Assembly (NCBI GenBank): GCA_023382715.1
Contig: JAHDWP010000008.1
Location: 47,505-111,504, forward strand
DNA length: 64,000 nt
DNA from: Anaerolineae bacterium
GTDB lineage: Bacteria > Chloroflexota > Anaerolineae > Aggregatilineales > Aggregatilineaceae
Reading direction: 5' to 3'
Shown here: positions 9,122 through 19,125 of the stretch, piece by piece
Numbering within the stretch: the first letter of the stretch is position 1
Layout: each line of letters opens with the position of its first letter
Translations under genes and position numbers: made by a program
Notes under the pieces: generated by a model
The model's database searches: none
What the model saw: the letters and a program-made list of their open reading frames with translations, nothing else
What the model was told of the DNA's origin: nothing

Positions 9122-10378
9122 ATGCAGAACCGTCGCAATGCGTTCTATATCCTGATCATCTTCAGCCTGGTCTCCGGCGCGCTGAGCGGGCGCGCGTTCT
9201 TCTTCAGCCTGTCCTACGCCCTGGGCGCAGTGCTGACCGGCTCGTTCCTGTGGTCATGGGCCGCCGTCAACTGGCTGAGCATCGCCCGCCACACTCACGC
9301 CCGCCGTGCGCAGGTCGGGCACTCGCTCGACGAGACATTTCGCGTGCGCAACACGGCCCTGCTGCCCAAGCTCTGGCTGGAAATCCGCGATCATTCCACC
9401 CTGCCCGGCCACAACGCCAGCCACATCGTGCCCACACTGTTGCCGCGCGGACGCTTCGGCTGGGAGACGCGCACCATTTGCACGCGGCGCGGGGAATTCA
9501 TCCTGGGGCCGCTGACGGTGCTCAGCGGCGATCCGTTCGGCCTGTTCCAGTTCCCGCGCAAGTTCCCGGCGCAGTCTTCGATCATCGTCTACCCGCCGAC
9601 CGTGCCCATTCACAACTTCGCCGCGCCGGTCGGCCCGCTCTCCGGCGGTGAGGCCGTGCGCCGCCGCGCGCACTTCGTCACCACCAACGCGGCAGGCGTG
9701 CGCGACTACCAGCCGGGCGACAGCTTCAACCGCATCCACTGGCGCAGCACGGCCCGCCGCGAGCGGACGATGGTCAAGGAGTTCGAGCTGGACCCGCTGG
9801 CTGACGTGTGGATTTTTCTCGACCTGTCGCACGCCTCGCTGGTAGAGCGCCCCAACGGGGCCGCGCTCTACACGCCGCTCACCCGCCTGCCGCCCTCAAC
9901 AGAGGAGTACGGCGTGACCATCGCCGCGTCGCTGGCCCAGTACTTCGTCGGCAAGGGGCGCGCGCTCGGCTTCGTCACCTACGGCCCCTACCGCGACATC
10001 GTGCAGCCCGACCGCGGCCCGCGCCAGCTCACGCGCATCCTGGAGATTCTGGCGACGGCGCGCAGCGCGACGGAACTCTCGCTGGCGCAGATGCTCTCGC
10101 TGGAGACCGTGCACCTGAGTCGCGGCACGACCGCCGTGCTCATCACCGCCGCGCAGGACGAGCGCTGGGTCGCCGCCGCGCATACGCTAGCCCGGCGCGG
10201 CACGCGCATCATCGCCGTCATGCTGGACGCGCACAGCTTCGGCGCGCCCGTGCCGCGTATGCACGAGATGCAGCGCATGGCCGAGGCCGCTGGCCTGGTC
10301 GTCTACACCGTCCACCAGGACGATGATCTCACCGGGGCGCTCAGCTATCGCGGGGTGCTGCGCGCGCCAGCCGTCTGA
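9122..10378 (+). CDS. DUF58 domain protein, membrane anchored
   Basis: The 418-residue protein starts with two hydrophobic segments (about residues 8-50). It continues with a beta-rich domain and then the DUF58 signature RDYQPGDSFNRIHWRSTAR near residue 200, followed by a von Willebrand A-like region with VWIFLDLS. It is the usual partner of MoxR and probably works with it at the membrane. The spacing of 20 bases and shared strand indicate one operon. Confidence 0.88.
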   Translation: MQNRRNAFYILIIFSLVSGALSGRAFFFSLSYALGAVLTGSFLWSWAAVNWLSIARHTHARRAQVGHSLDETFRVRNTALLPKLWLEIRDHSTLPGHNASHIVPTLLPRGRFGWETRTICTRRGEFILGPLTVLSGDPFGLFQFPRKFPAQSSIIVYPPTVPIHNFAAPVGPLSGGEAVRRRAHFVTTNAAGVRDYQPGDSFNRIHWRSTARRERTMVKEFELDPLADVWIFLDLSHASLVERPNGAALYTPLTRLPPSTEEYGVTIAASLAQYFVGKGRALGFVTYGPYRDIVQPDRGPRQLTRILEILATARSATELSLAQMLSLETVHLSRGTTAVLITAAQDERWVAAAHTLARRGTRIIAVMLDAHSFGAPVPRMHEMQRMAEAAGLVVYTVHQDDDLTGALSYRGVLRAPAV

Positions 10379-10404
10379 GAGGTTCGACAGCGAAGGATGA
10401 GCCA

Positions 10405-11994
10405 GTGAGCGAACGGGGTTCTCACGCGCGGCGACAGCGCCGCTTCCTCTACCTGGCGGTGTTCATGGGCGGCGTGACGACTCTGGCGGTCGAGATTTCG
10501 GCGGCGCGTCTGCTGGGGGGCATCTTCGGCACCAGCAACATCGTCTGGGCCAATATCATCGGCCTGATCCTGATCTACCTCACTGCCGGCTACTTCATCG
10601 GCGGGCGCATCGCCGACCGCTGGCCGACCTTCACCATGTTCTACACTCTGCTCACCTGGGCGGCTTTCTTCTCCGGGCTGATTCCCCTCGCCGCGCACCC
10701 CGTGCTGCGCCTGGCCGCCCAAGCGGTGCAGGACTTCGACGCCGCCGTGACCGTCGGCTCTTTCCTCAGCGTGCTGGTGCTCTTCGCCGTGCCGGTGACG
10801 TTGCTCGGCTTCATCTCGCCCTTCGCCCTGCGCCTGGCCCTCTCGGCGGTGAGCGACGCGGGGCGCACCGCCGGGCAGATGTACGCCCTCTCCACACTCG
10901 GCAGCATCATCGGCAACTTCACGCCCGTGCTGCTGCTCATCCCGCAGATCGGCACCGCGCGCACGTTCCTGGCCTTCGCCGGGCTGCTGATGGCCGTCGG
11001 CCTGACCGGGCTGGCCATGCAGGACCGTCGCGCCGCGCTCAAGCTGCTGTGGATGCCCGCCTTGCTGTTCGCCCTGGCCGTGCTCGCCCTGCGCGGGCCG
11101 CTGCGCCCGCCTCCGTCCGGCATGACCCTGCTCTACGAAGACGAGTCCCCCTACAACCTGATCCAGGTCGTAGAGGACGAGGACGGCACCCGTTACCTGC
11201 TGCTCAACGAAGGGCAGGGCGTCCACTCGCAGTGGCACCCCAGCCAGGTCTACTTCCGCCGCACGTGGGGCTTCTTCCTGGTCGGCCCCTACTTCAACGC
11301 GCCGCCCTTCACGCCAGATCGCGTCGAGCGTGTGGCGATCATCGGCCTGGCCGCCGGCACTATTGCCCGCCAGCACGAGACGGCCTATCCGGGCTTGCCG
11401 ATGGACGGCATCGAGATCGATCCGGGGATTGTCCAGGCAGGGCGGCGCACGATGGGCATGACCATGCCGACCCTGAACGTCATCGTCGAGGATGGGCGCT
11501 TCGGCCTCACCCGGCTGGGCGACGACTACACCATGATCGGCGTGGATGCCTATCGCGTCCCCTACGTGCCCTGGCACCTGACCACCGTCGAGTTCTTCCA
11601 GGAAGTGCGCGATCACCTGGCGGCAGACGGCGTGCTGATCATCAACGTCGGGCGCACGCAATCCGACCGCCGCCTGGTCGAGGCGATGACGCGCACCATG
11701 CTGGACGTGTTCCCTACAGTGCACACGCTGGACGTGCCAGGCGCCTACAACACCATCCTGGTCGCCACGCGGCAGCCCACGCACGCCGAAAACCTGATCG
11801 CCAACATCGCCGCCCTGCCGCCAGACGCGCACCCCGTCCTGCGCGAAGTGCTCGGCGACGCCTGGAACGCGCTGGTGCCCACCGTCGCCTCGGACGTGCG
11901 CTTCACCGACGACCGCGCGCCCGTCGAGATGTTAGTAGACTCGATGGTCGTCGAGTTCCTGCTCGGCGGCGGCATTGACGAGCTGGCCAATTGA
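10405..11994 (+). CDS. Membrane protein fused to a spermidine-synthase-like domain
   Basis: The 529-residue product has about seven hydrophobic helices (residues 15-230), beginning FLYLAVFMGGVTTLAVEISAAR. A Rossmann-like domain follows with VAIIGLAAGTIARQ, GIEIDPGIVQAGR and a VEDGR motif, as in polyamine aminopropyltransferases. This MFS-like plus SpeE-like architecture is common in bacteria, and its reaction is usually unknown. The normal acidic catalytic pair of spermidine synthase is not obvious, so aminopropyl transfer should not be assumed. The GTG start has AAGGA upstream. It lies 26 bases after the DUF58 gene. Confidence 0.78.
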   Translation: MSERGSHARRQRRFLYLAVFMGGVTTLAVEISAARLLGGIFGTSNIVWANIIGLILIYLTAGYFIGGRIADRWPTFTMFYTLLTWAAFFSGLIPLAAHPVLRLAAQAVQDFDAAVTVGSFLSVLVLFAVPVTLLGFISPFALRLALSAVSDAGRTAGQMYALSTLGSIIGNFTPVLLLIPQIGTARTFLAFAGLLMAVGLTGLAMQDRRAALKLLWMPALLFALAVLALRGPLRPPPSGMTLLYEDESPYNLIQVVEDEDGTRYLLLNEGQGVHSQWHPSQVYFRRTWGFFLVGPYFNAPPFTPDRVERVAIIGLAAGTIARQHETAYPGLPMDGIEIDPGIVQAGRRTMGMTMPTLNVIVEDGRFGLTRLGDDYTMIGVDAYRVPYVPWHLTTVEFFQEVRDHLAADGVLIINVGRTQSDRRLVEAMTRTMLDVFPTVHTLDVPGAYNTILVATRQPTHAENLIANIAALPPDAHPVLREVLGDAWNALVPTVASDVRFTDDRAPVEMLVDSMVVEFLLGGGIDELAN

Positions 11995-12011
11995 CCGCGC
12001 CGGAGGATAGC

Positions 12012-12767
12012 GTGCCCACAGACGCCGCGCCGCAGACCGCCAACAATCCCCTGCCCTGGAACGCGCTGGCCCTGCGCTTGCTGCTGACGCTGGCCCTGCC
12101 GCCGTTGCTCGCTCTGACCAGCGTGCGCCTGGTCATGACTGAGCTTTTCGTGCAGATCGAATACCAGCGGCCCGGCTTCCCCGCCGACCGCTACGGCTTC
12201 AGCCGCGCCGAGCGCCTGCACTACGCGCCCTATGCCGTGCGCTACCTGCACAACGACGCCGGCATCAGCTACCTGGGCGATCTCACGTTTCCCGACGGCA
12301 GCGCGCTTTTCAATGCGCGCGAACTGCAACACATGGCCGATGTCAAGGCGGTGACGCGCGTCGCCTTCCAGGTGCACCGGGCACTGCTCGTCGCGGCAGG
12401 CGTCAGCGCCCTGCTACTGGCACGCCGCCGGGTAGCGCGCCGGGCGCTGTGGCGCGCGCTCGCTGATGGCGGCCTGATCACCATCGTCCTGATTGTCGTC
12501 CTGGGAGTGCTGATCGTCGCCAGTTGGGATCTTTTCTTCGACAGTTTCCACGCGCTGTTCTTCGAGGGAGATACCTGGGTCTTCCGCACCAGCGACACGC
12601 TGATCCGGCTCTTCCCGGAGCAGTTCTGGTTCGACGCCGCGCTGACCGTCGCCGCCCTCACCGTCAGCGGCAGCCTGCTGGCCATGCTCATCGGCTGGCG
12701 CATGGAGCGCCGGATGGACGGGACGCAGAGCGAAGCGGGGCGAGACCTGGCGATCCCGCCCCGCTGA
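12012..12767 (+). CDS. DUF1461 (TIGR01906-type) integral membrane protein
   Basis: About 251 residues with four predicted membrane spans. The first is near LRLLLTLALPPLLALTSVRL, then one after residue 125, then two near the C-terminus. An outside loop contains YGFSRAERLHYA and ELQHMADVKAV, and later DTLIRLFPEQFW. These features match DUF1461/TIGR01906 proteins, whose function is unknown. The frame opens at a TTG overlapping the previous stop (11991), but GTG at 12012 has a GGAGG site 5 bases upstream and is preferred. Confidence 0.75.
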   Translation: MPTDAAPQTANNPLPWNALALRLLLTLALPPLLALTSVRLVMTELFVQIEYQRPGFPADRYGFSRAERLHYAPYAVRYLHNDAGISYLGDLTFPDGSALFNARELQHMADVKAVTRVAFQVHRALLVAAGVSALLLARRRVARRALWRALADGGLITIVLIVVLGVLIVASWDLFFDSFHALFFEGDTWVFRTSDTLIRLFPEQFWFDAALTVAALTVSGSLLAMLIGWRMERRMDGTQSEAGRDLAIPPR

Positions 12768-12790
12768 TATTCCGGCCCGCGATCAGGCGA

Positions 12791-14005
12791 TCACGCCCCG
12801 TACTTCTGCAGCCGCTTGGCGTGCGCCAGGGCCAGGGGCATCAGGTCTGCCGCCGGGAACTGGCCGAGCGCGCCGATCAGGCACTCGCGCTCGCCGAACG
12901 CCTGCGCCCGGTCGGTCATATGCGTGGCCGGCGCCCACAGCAGCGTCGGCACCGGGTGCCATGAATGCGCGCGGTACGTGGCCGGCGTGGAGTGATCGCC
13001 GGTGATGATCAGCACGTCCGGCTTCAGATCGAGCAGAGTCGGCAGAGCCGCGTCCACGCCTTCGATAACCTTCACTTTGGCGTCGAAGTCGCCGTCCTCG
13101 CCCCGGCTGTCCGTGTACTTGATATGGCAGAAGATGAAGTCGTACTGATCCCAGACGCGGGCCACATGGTCAAACTCGTCCTGCGTCGAGTCGTGCGATG
13201 AAGTCTGGATCACATCCATGCCCACCAGGCTGGCCACGCCCTTGTACATCGGGTACACAGCCACGCACGCCGCCTTCAGCCTGTAGACCTCGCTGTACTT
13301 GGGCAGCCCCGGCTCGCTGGCGAAGCCGCGCAGCGTGCACATATTGGCCGGCTCATGACCCTTCAGCCGTTTAGCCGCTTCGCCCAGCCACTGATTGACC
13401 AGCGCGGCAGTTTTCTCCGCTTCCGGGGCCAGCGCCCGCGCCGGCAGCGGGGCGACGCCGGTCTGCTGCGGGTCGGTGTCGGCGATGGCACCGCTCAGCC
13501 CCTCCCCGCGCATGACCATCGCAAACCGGTAGTCCTGCCCGACTCGCACGTCGAACTCGACGCCGGGCACCTCAATCTGGCGCAGGATTTCCACGCGCCT
13601 GGCCCCTTCCTCAGTGGGGATGCGCCCGGCGCGCCGATCGGTGATCAGGCCGTTCTCGTCCACCGTGCAGAAATTGCCGCGAATGGCCACGTCGCCCGGC
13701 CTGACTTCCAGGTCAATCCCCGTCGCTTCCAGCACGCCGCGCCCGATCTCGTAGACCAGCGGGTCGTAGCCGAAAAGCGCCAGGTGGGCCGGGCCGCTGC
13801 CGGGCGCGATGCCCCGCGCCACCGGGATCGTCAGGCCCAGGCTGCCTTCGCGGGCCAGCCGGTCCATGTTCGGCGTGTGCGCGGCTTCCAGCTCTGTGGG
13901 ACCACCCTGCTCGCGCGGCAGCCCGCCCAGGCCATCCATGACCAGCAGCAGAATCTTGCCACCCTCGTCCAGCGTCAGGCGGCGTGTCAGATCGAAGTTC
14001 GCCAT
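12791..14005 (-). CDS. apgM: 2,3-bisphosphoglycerate-independent phosphoglycerate mutase, archaeal type (ApgM)
   Basis: This 404-residue enzyme interconverts 3- and 2-phosphoglycerate without a bisphosphate cofactor. The start reads KILLLVMDGLGGLP, with the metal-binding Asp. HTPNMDRLAREGSLG, GSGPAHLALFGYDP and the C-terminal VLIITGDHSTPATYRAHSWHPVP are alkaline-phosphatase-superfamily motifs arranged as in ApgM. ATG at 14005 has GGGAG upstream. The open frame continues far upstream to 15289, but that part is antisense to yvcK and not real. It lies head-to-head with the yvcK-gap-pgk-tpiA glycolysis genes. Confidence 0.92.
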   Translation of the reverse strand: MANFDLTRRLTLDEGGKILLLVMDGLGGLPREQGGPTELEAAHTPNMDRLAREGSLGLTIPVARGIAPGSGPAHLALFGYDPLVYEIGRGVLEATGIDLEVRPGDVAIRGNFCTVDENGLITDRRAGRIPTEEGARRVEILRQIEVPGVEFDVRVGQDYRFAMVMRGEGLSGAIADTDPQQTGVAPLPARALAPEAEKTAALVNQWLGEAAKRLKGHEPANMCTLRGFASEPGLPKYSEVYRLKAACVAVYPMYKGVASLVGMDVIQTSSHDSTQDEFDHVARVWDQYDFIFCHIKYTDSRGEDGDFDAKVKVIEGVDAALPTLLDLKPDVLIITGDHSTPATYRAHSWHPVPTLLWAPATHMTDRAQAFGERECLIGALGQFPAADLMPLALAHAKRLQKYGA

Positions 14006-14116
14006 TGTCCACACTCCCTCTCGCAGATGTCTTGTGCGACCATCAGGCGCTAGTTGTAACACGCCCGTGCCGCCTGGCAAAGTGATCGTTGACGGCAAAA
14101 CCCGTGCGCAATGATA

Positions 14117-14145
14117 TTGTAGAAAGGGCGCATTCGAGCTAAAAT
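14117..14145 (+). promoter_or_regulatory. Probable promoter for yvcK
   Basis: TTGTAG (14117-14122) and TAAAAT (14140-14145, five of six matches) are separated by 17 bases, about 75 bases before the yvcK start. A weaker TTTGCC-17-TACAAC pair (14053-14081) faces apgM on the other strand. Confidence 0.4.
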
Positions 14146-14221
14146 CCGCCCCCGGATCGTTGAGGTCTGACGCAGCCACGGCTGCCGGGTGTGGCCAGCT
14201 TAGGTGGGGTGAAGCATCGCC

Positions 14222-15589
14222 ATGCGACGAACGCAGCAGGTCATCGTCAAATGGCTGACCCCTGGGCTGCGCGTCAAGCGCTGGCTGGTGGTGCTGCTCT
14301 TCGGCATCACTGTGCTGGCGCTGGGGTTGACGCAGGTGATCGTCACCCTGTATCGCACTGGCGACCTGCCCAACCTGCTGTACACTGCCGGGCTGCGTTT
14401 CCTGCCCATCTGGGCGCGTGTGCTCGTGTCGGCAGTGGTGGGTCTGGGCGCCGTGAGCATCGCAGTTTTCCAACTGAATCGCTCCATCCTCGCGCCGTTC
14501 ACCTATCGGCGTCGCGAGTCGCTCATTGATGTCATGGTGGCCCACCAGCGGCGCGGGCGCGGGCTGAAGGTGGTCGCCATCGGCGGCGGGACGGGTTTGC
14601 CGAGCGTGTTGCGCGGCATGAAAGCCTACACCGGCAATCTCACCGCCATCGTCACGGTGGCCGATGACGGCGGCAGCTCTGGCCGGCTGCGGCGCGAGCT
14701 GGGGGTGCTGCCGCCCGGTGACCTGCGCAGCAATATCGCTGCCCTGGCCGATGACGAAGACCTGATGACCCACCTGTTCCAGTACCGCTTCGCCAACGGC
14801 GGGCTGGAGGGGCACAGCCTCGGCAATCTGTTCCTGACTGCCCTGGCGGACATCGCCGGGGGTATGGACAAGGCGGTTGCCCTGACCGAGCGCGTGCTGG
14901 CCGTCGAGGGGCGCGTGCTGCCGGCAACGCTCCAGGACAACGTGACCCTGTGGGCAGAGGTGCGTGTCCCCGGCGAAGACATGCCTCGGCGTGTGGCGGG
15001 CGAATCGCAGATCGCGCAGGCAGGCGGGCGCATCGAGCACGTCTTCCTGGCACCGGATCGGGTGCGCGCTTTTCCCGAAGCCGTGCGCGCCATTCTGGCT
15101 GCGGACCTGATCGTGATCGGCCCCGGCAGTCTGTACACCAGCATCCTGCCCACGCTGCTCGTCGGCGGCATCACCGAAGCAGTCCGAGCCAGCAGCGCGC
15201 TGCGTGTCTACGTGTGCAATGTCGCCACACAGCCCGGCGAGACCGATGGGTACACGGTGGCTAATCATGTCGAGGCGTTGGAGAAACACATCGGGCGCGG
15301 GGTATTAGACGCAGTGCTCAGCAACAATTCGTATCCCAGCAAGAACGCGGGCGAGCACACGCACTATGTGCTCCCCTCGCTCCCAACAGACGCCGTGTAC
15401 GCGCGCTATCAGTGGCACGCCGCCGACCTGACCGACGGCGACCGCCCCTGGCGGCACGATCCAGCGAAGTTGGCTAAGGCGCTGCTGGCTGTCTTCGACG
15501 ACACAGCCCAGACAGCGCCTTCCAGGAACGGCCTGGCCGCCTCCGAGCGCCAGACCGCACCCAAGAACCACCAATCCGATAGCCCGTGA
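14222..15589 (+). CDS. yvcK: YvcK/CofD-like gluconeogenesis factor with membrane anchor
   Basis: A 455-residue protein. Residues 20-85 hold two hydrophobic segments, and the rest is a YvcK domain: [59 protein letters not shown]. YvcK proteins bind UDP-sugars and influence central carbon flow and cell shape. They are CofD homologues but do not make F420. The true CofD of this window is at 42.7 kb. Position just before gap-pgk-tpiA supports a role linked to glycolysis/gluconeogenesis. The C-terminal 30 residues are probably disordered. Confidence 0.88.
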   Translation: MRRTQQVIVKWLTPGLRVKRWLVVLLFGITVLALGLTQVIVTLYRTGDLPNLLYTAGLRFLPIWARVLVSAVVGLGAVSIAVFQLNRSILAPFTYRRRESLIDVMVAHQRRGRGLKVVAIGGGTGLPSVLRGMKAYTGNLTAIVTVADDGGSSGRLRRELGVLPPGDLRSNIAALADDEDLMTHLFQYRFANGGLEGHSLGNLFLTALADIAGGMDKAVALTERVLAVEGRVLPATLQDNVTLWAEVRVPGEDMPRRVAGESQIAQAGGRIEHVFLAPDRVRAFPEAVRAILAADLIVIGPGSLYTSILPTLLVGGITEAVRASSALRVYVCNVATQPGETDGYTVANHVEALEKHIGRGVLDAVLSNNSYPSKNAGEHTHYVLPSLPTDAVYARYQWHAADLTDGDRPWRHDPAKLAKALLAVFDDTAQTAPSRNGLAASERQTAPKNHQSDSP

Positions 15590-15648
15590 GAACGGGCAGT
15601 TCAGGCTCGAATCAGTTCGTGCCACGTCATAACCATAAGGAGACATCC

Positions 15649-16662
15649 ATGACTGTTCGCGTAGGTATCAACGGCTTCGGTCGCATTGGCCGCCAGGTGC
15701 TCAAGGCTATCAACGAGCGTTACCCGAACGACCTCGAGGTCGTGGCGTTCAATGATCTGGGCGACCTGCCCACCATGGCTCACCTGCTCAAGTACGACTC
15801 CAACTATGGTCGCTTCCCCGGCACGGTGGAAGTGACCGACGGCGGTCTGCTGGTCAATGGCCAGCTCGTCAAGGCCCTCAGCGAGAAGGACCCCGGCAAG
15901 CTGCCCTGGGGCGATCTCGGTGTGGACATCGTCATCGAAGGCACCGGCGTCTTCCGCAGCCTGGAGAAATGCCAGCCGCACATTGACGCCGGCGCGAAGA
16001 AAGTGATCATCACCGCCCCGTCCAAAGGTGCCGTGCACCTGACCATGGTCATCGGCGTCAACGATAACATGTACGACCCGGCCAACCATCACATCGTCTC
16101 CAACGCCTCGTGCACGACCAACTGCCTGGCGCCAGCGGCGAAGGTCGTCCACGACAAGTTCGTCATCAAGCGCGGCCTGATGACCACCATTCACGCCTAC
16201 ACCAACGACCAGCGGATCCTCGACCTGCCCCATTCAGACCTGCGCCGCGCCCGCGCCGCGGCCATGAGCATGATCCCCACCACCACCGGCGCGGCGAAGG
16301 CCGTCGCCCTGGTGATCCCCGACCTCAAGGGCAAGTTCGACGGCCTGGCCGTCCGCGTCCCCACCTCGACCGTGTCGCTGGTGGACTTCGTGGCCGAGAT
16401 CGAGAAAGAGACCAGCACCGAAGAGCTGCACGCCGCCTTCAAGGAAGCGGCGGCGGGTTCGCTGAAGGGCATCCTCGGCTTCGAGGAAGAGCCGCTCGTC
16501 TCGATCGACTTCAAGGGCGACGACCGCTCCAGCATCGTGGACGCCGGCGCGACCAGCGTCTTCCAGGGCACCATGGTCAAGGTCATGACCTGGTACGACA
16601 ACGAGTGGGGTTACTCGGTGCGCACCGCAGACCTGGCCAAGCTGATGGCCGACAAGCTCTAG
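15649..16662 (+). CDS. gap: Glyceraldehyde-3-phosphate dehydrogenase, type I
   Basis: The 337-residue enzyme oxidises glyceraldehyde 3-phosphate to 1,3-bisphosphoglycerate with NAD(P). It shows [11 protein letters not shown] at the N-terminus, the active-site [12 protein letters not shown] with Cys155, and a C-terminal [15 protein letters not shown] at 15649 is preferred, with AAGGAGA 6 bases upstream. It is followed by pgk after 94 bases, and this order is the usual glycolytic cluster. Confidence 0.97.
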   Translation: MTVRVGINGFGRIGRQVLKAINERYPNDLEVVAFNDLGDLPTMAHLLKYDSNYGRFPGTVEVTDGGLLVNGQLVKALSEKDPGKLPWGDLGVDIVIEGTGVFRSLEKCQPHIDAGAKKVIITAPSKGAVHLTMVIGVNDNMYDPANHHIVSNASCTTNCLAPAAKVVHDKFVIKRGLMTTIHAYTNDQRILDLPHSDLRRARAAAMSMIPTTTGAAKAVALVIPDLKGKFDGLAVRVPTSTVSLVDFVAEIEKETSTEELHAAFKEAAAGSLKGILGFEEEPLVSIDFKGDDRSSIVDAGATSVFQGTMVKVMTWYDNEWGYSVRTADLAKLMADKL

Positions 16663-16756
16663 ATCGGGCGCGTCTTGCCTGTGTTTATGTGACCACGTCG
16701 GGGGCACGGGCCGCAGCGCCCTGCCCCCACATTCTGGTCTGGAGGACTGCACATCC

Positions 16757-17935
16757 ATGAACAAAAAGACCATCCGCGATCTCGACCTGGCCGGCAAGCG
16801 CGTGCTCGTCCGCGTGGACTTCAATGTGCCGGTCAAGGATGGCGTTGTGACCGACGACACCCGCGTGCGCGCAGCCATCCCCACCCTCAAGTACATCCTG
16901 GAGCAGAAGCCGCGTTACATCGCGCTCATGTCGCACCTGGGCCGCCCCAAAGACGCCCCGGATCCCGCCTACTCGCTCAAGCCGGTCGTGCCTGTGCTGG
17001 CCGGGCTGCTGGGCGTTGACGTGGCCTTCGCCGAAGATTGTGTCGGCGAGCCGGCCAAACGGGCTGCTGCCGCGCTGCCCACCGGCGGCGTGCTGCTGCT
17101 GGAAAACACGCGCTTCTACAAGGAAGAGAAGAAGAACGACCTGGCCTTCGCCCAGCAGCTCGCCGAGCTAGGCGATGTCTACGTCAACGATGCCTTCGGC
17201 TCGGCACACCGCGCCCATGCCTCCACCGAGGGCATCACGCACTATCTGCCCGCCGTCAGCGGCTTCCTGATGGAGAAAGAGCTGGAATACCTGGTCAACG
17301 CCATCGAGCAGGCCAAGCGGCCCTTCGTCGCCATCCTGGGCGGGGCCAAGGTGTCGGACAAGATCGGCGTGATCGAGTCGCTGCTGACCCGGTGCGACAC
17401 GCTGCTCATCGGCGGCGGCATGGCCAACACGTTCTTCAAGGCCCAGGGCTGGGCTGTCGGCGACTCGCTCGTGGAAAACGAGGCGCTCGACACCGCGAAG
17501 GCGCTGCTGGCACAGGGCGGCGCCAGGCTGGTGCTCCCCGAAGAAGTGGTGATCGCCGACGCCTTCGACAACGACGCGGCCACGAAGGTGATCAGGCCGT
17601 CCGCTGGCGTGCCCGAAGGCTGGCGCATCCTGGACATCAGCCCCAGCGCCGTCGAGCAGTTTCGTGCGGTGCTCAAGGACGCCCAGACCGTCGTCTGGAA
17701 TGGGCCGATGGGCGTCTTTGAGATGAGCAACTTCGCCAAAGGCACTTACGCCATCGCCGAAGTGCTGGCCGAATCCAGCGCCACAACGATCATCGGCGGC
17801 GGCGATTCGGCGGCGGCAGTGGCCAAGGCCGGCCTGGCCGAGCGCATGTCGCACATCTCGACCGGCGGCGGGGCCAGCCTGGAATTGCTCGAAGGCAAGG
17901 TGCTGCCGGGCGTCGTCGCCCTCAACGACCGCTAA
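16757..17935 (+). CDS. pgk: Phosphoglycerate kinase
   Basis: A 392-residue monomeric kinase. It has the substrate-binding start [12 protein letters not shown], the MSHLGRPK basic patch, [37 protein letters not shown], and the C-terminal [14 protein letters not shown]-site motif. It transfers phosphate from 1,3-bisphosphoglycerate to ADP. A GGAGG site lies before the ATG. A strong hairpin closes the gene at 17957-17983. Confidence 0.97.
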   Translation: MNKKTIRDLDLAGKRVLVRVDFNVPVKDGVVTDDTRVRAAIPTLKYILEQKPRYIALMSHLGRPKDAPDPAYSLKPVVPVLAGLLGVDVAFAEDCVGEPAKRAAAALPTGGVLLLENTRFYKEEKKNDLAFAQQLAELGDVYVNDAFGSAHRAHASTEGITHYLPAVSGFLMEKELEYLVNAIEQAKRPFVAILGGAKVSDKIGVIESLLTRCDTLLIGGGMANTFFKAQGWAVGDSLVENEALDTAKALLAQGGARLVLPEEVVIADAFDNDAATKVIRPSAGVPEGWRILDISPSAVEQFRAVLKDAQTVVWNGPMGVFEMSNFAKGTYAIAEVLAESSATTIIGGGDSAAAVAKAGLAERMSHISTGGGASLELLEGKVLPGVVALNDR

Positions 17936-17956
17936 CCGGCCCGCGCTCTTTGGGCA

Positions 17957-17983
17957 GCCCGGCGGAGGGTGTCTCCGCCGGGC
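17957..17983 (+). terminator. Strong hairpin after pgk
   Basis: GCCCGGCGGAG and CTCCGCCGGGC form a perfect 11-base stem with a 5-base loop, 21 bases past the pgk stop. There is no U-tract after it, so it may end transcription with Rho or stabilise the 3' end. Confidence 0.5.
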
Positions 17984-18062
17984 ACTGTCCGCCCTGCCCC
18001 TGAGGACGATGCGCACAGGTGCGCGCAGATCTGTCAGGCAGAGGTGTTGCTTTGCTGCGCTC

Positions 18063-18091
18063 GCAGGAGTATATAGCCATACGCGCCCTGC
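18063..18091. repeat. Intergenic palindromic repeat, family A copy 1
   Basis: The element starts GCAGG, ends CCTGC and carries GCCATACG in the centre. It aligns along its whole length with 55785-55812 with one extra base and several substitutions. Both copies are imperfect palindromes in gene-free sequence. Confidence 0.45.
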
Positions 18092-18169
18092 GAAAGCGTT
18101 TCGCCCACAGCATCAGCCTGAGACGAATCCCTCCTGCCCGCCGAGGAAGCGCGGACCTCGCAGGGGCAC

Positions 18170-18175
18170 TATAAT
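18170..18175 (+). promoter_or_regulatory. Probable -10 element for tpiA
   Basis: A perfect TATAAT lies 100 bases before tpiA. No good -35 box is seen at 16-18 bases, so this is a partial promoter call. Confidence 0.3.
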
Positions 18176-18274
18176 AAAAGAGGCGCGGACAGCGCCCTCG
18201 CTGGCGCGCCATCCGCACCCAGCTTATCACGTCGCCAGTATTCATGATCGCCAACCGTTGGAGGCAATTTCCTC

Positions 18275-19045
18275 ATGCGCAAGCCCATCATCGCCGGCAA
18301 CTGGAAGATGTACAAGACTCCCCAGGAAGCCGTAGCTTTCGTCAACGCCATCAAGGATCGCCTGGCCGCGCTCCCCGCTGCCGAGCGCGTGGTCTGCCCG
18401 CCCTATGTGGCGCTGCCCAGCGTGCAGGCGGCGCTGGCCGGCACCGATATCGCCGTCGGCGCGCAGGATGTGCACTGGCAGGAAGAGGGCGCTTACACCA
18501 GCCAGATCGCGCCCGGTATGCTCAGGGGGCTGGTCAAGCACGTGATCGTCGGCCACTCCGAGACGCGCGAGTACCAGGGCGTCACCGATGAAATGGTCAA
18601 CAGGAAAGCCAAAGCCGCCCTGGCGCACGGGCTGCACCCGATCATCGCCGTCGGCGAGAGCCTGGCCATCAACGAGGCGGGCCAGACACAGCAGTTCGTC
18701 GAACGCCAGATTCGCGCCGCCTTCGACGGCATCCCTGCCGAAGCCCTGGCCAGCATCGTCGTCGCCTACGAGCCGATCTGGGCCATCGGCACCGGGAGAA
18801 GCGCCTCCGGTGAGCAGGCCAACGCCATCATCGGCTCGATCCGCGCTATCTTGGCCGATCTTTACGGCCACGAGCACGCCGAAGCCATGCGCATCCAGTA
18901 CGGCGGCAGCGTCAAGCCGGGCAACATGGCCGAGTTCATGAGCCAGCCGCACATTGACGGCGCGCTGGTCGGCGGCGCGTCCCTTCAGGAAGACTCGTTC
19001 GTTGACCTGGTCCGCATCGCCATCGAGGCAAAGGGGCTGGCTTAG
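18275..19045 (+). CDS. tpiA: Triosephosphate isomerase
   Basis: The 256-residue TIM barrel interconverts dihydroxyacetone phosphate and glyceraldehyde 3-phosphate. Seen are PIIAGNWKMYK with the catalytic Lys, VGHSETR with His94, AYEPIWAIGTG with Glu166, and the phosphate-binding QYGGSVKPGN and GALVGGASL. A GGAGG ribosome site precedes the ATG. It completes the yvcK-gap-pgk-tpiA block, though it probably has its own promoter. Confidence 0.97.
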   Translation: MRKPIIAGNWKMYKTPQEAVAFVNAIKDRLAALPAAERVVCPPYVALPSVQAALAGTDIAVGAQDVHWQEEGAYTSQIAPGMLRGLVKHVIVGHSETREYQGVTDEMVNRKAKAALAHGLHPIIAVGESLAINEAGQTQQFVERQIRAAFDGIPAEALASIVVAYEPIWAIGTGRSASGEQANAIIGSIRAILADLYGHEHAEAMRIQYGGSVKPGNMAEFMSQPHIDGALVGGASLQEDSFVDLVRIAIEAKGLA

Positions 19046-19125
19046 CAGCTATCCGCGAATTCGCCCGCGCAGGGGCGCTATTCTGCTGCGCCCGGTAGCT
19101 CACGGGAGGTTGGCGGGCATCCAGC

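Larger units (their letters stand above)
17936..18274. other. Intergenic region between pgk and tpiA
   Basis: About 340 bases without a supported gene. It contains a strong hairpin after pgk, a palindromic repeat at 18063-18091, a small GCGAAA/TTTCGC hairpin right after that repeat, and a -10-like TATAAT at 18170 that probably serves tpiA. Confidence 0.6.

Noticed and set aside
14006..15289. N-terminal extension of the phosphoglycerate mutase frame
   Set aside because: The added sequence is antisense to yvcK and the normal enzyme start is at 14005 with a good ribosome site.
14222..15589. Reading yvcK as a second cofD for F420 synthesis
   Set aside because: The [15 protein letters not shown] and GHSLGN motifs and the glycolytic neighbours fit YvcK; the true CofD is at 42752-43702.
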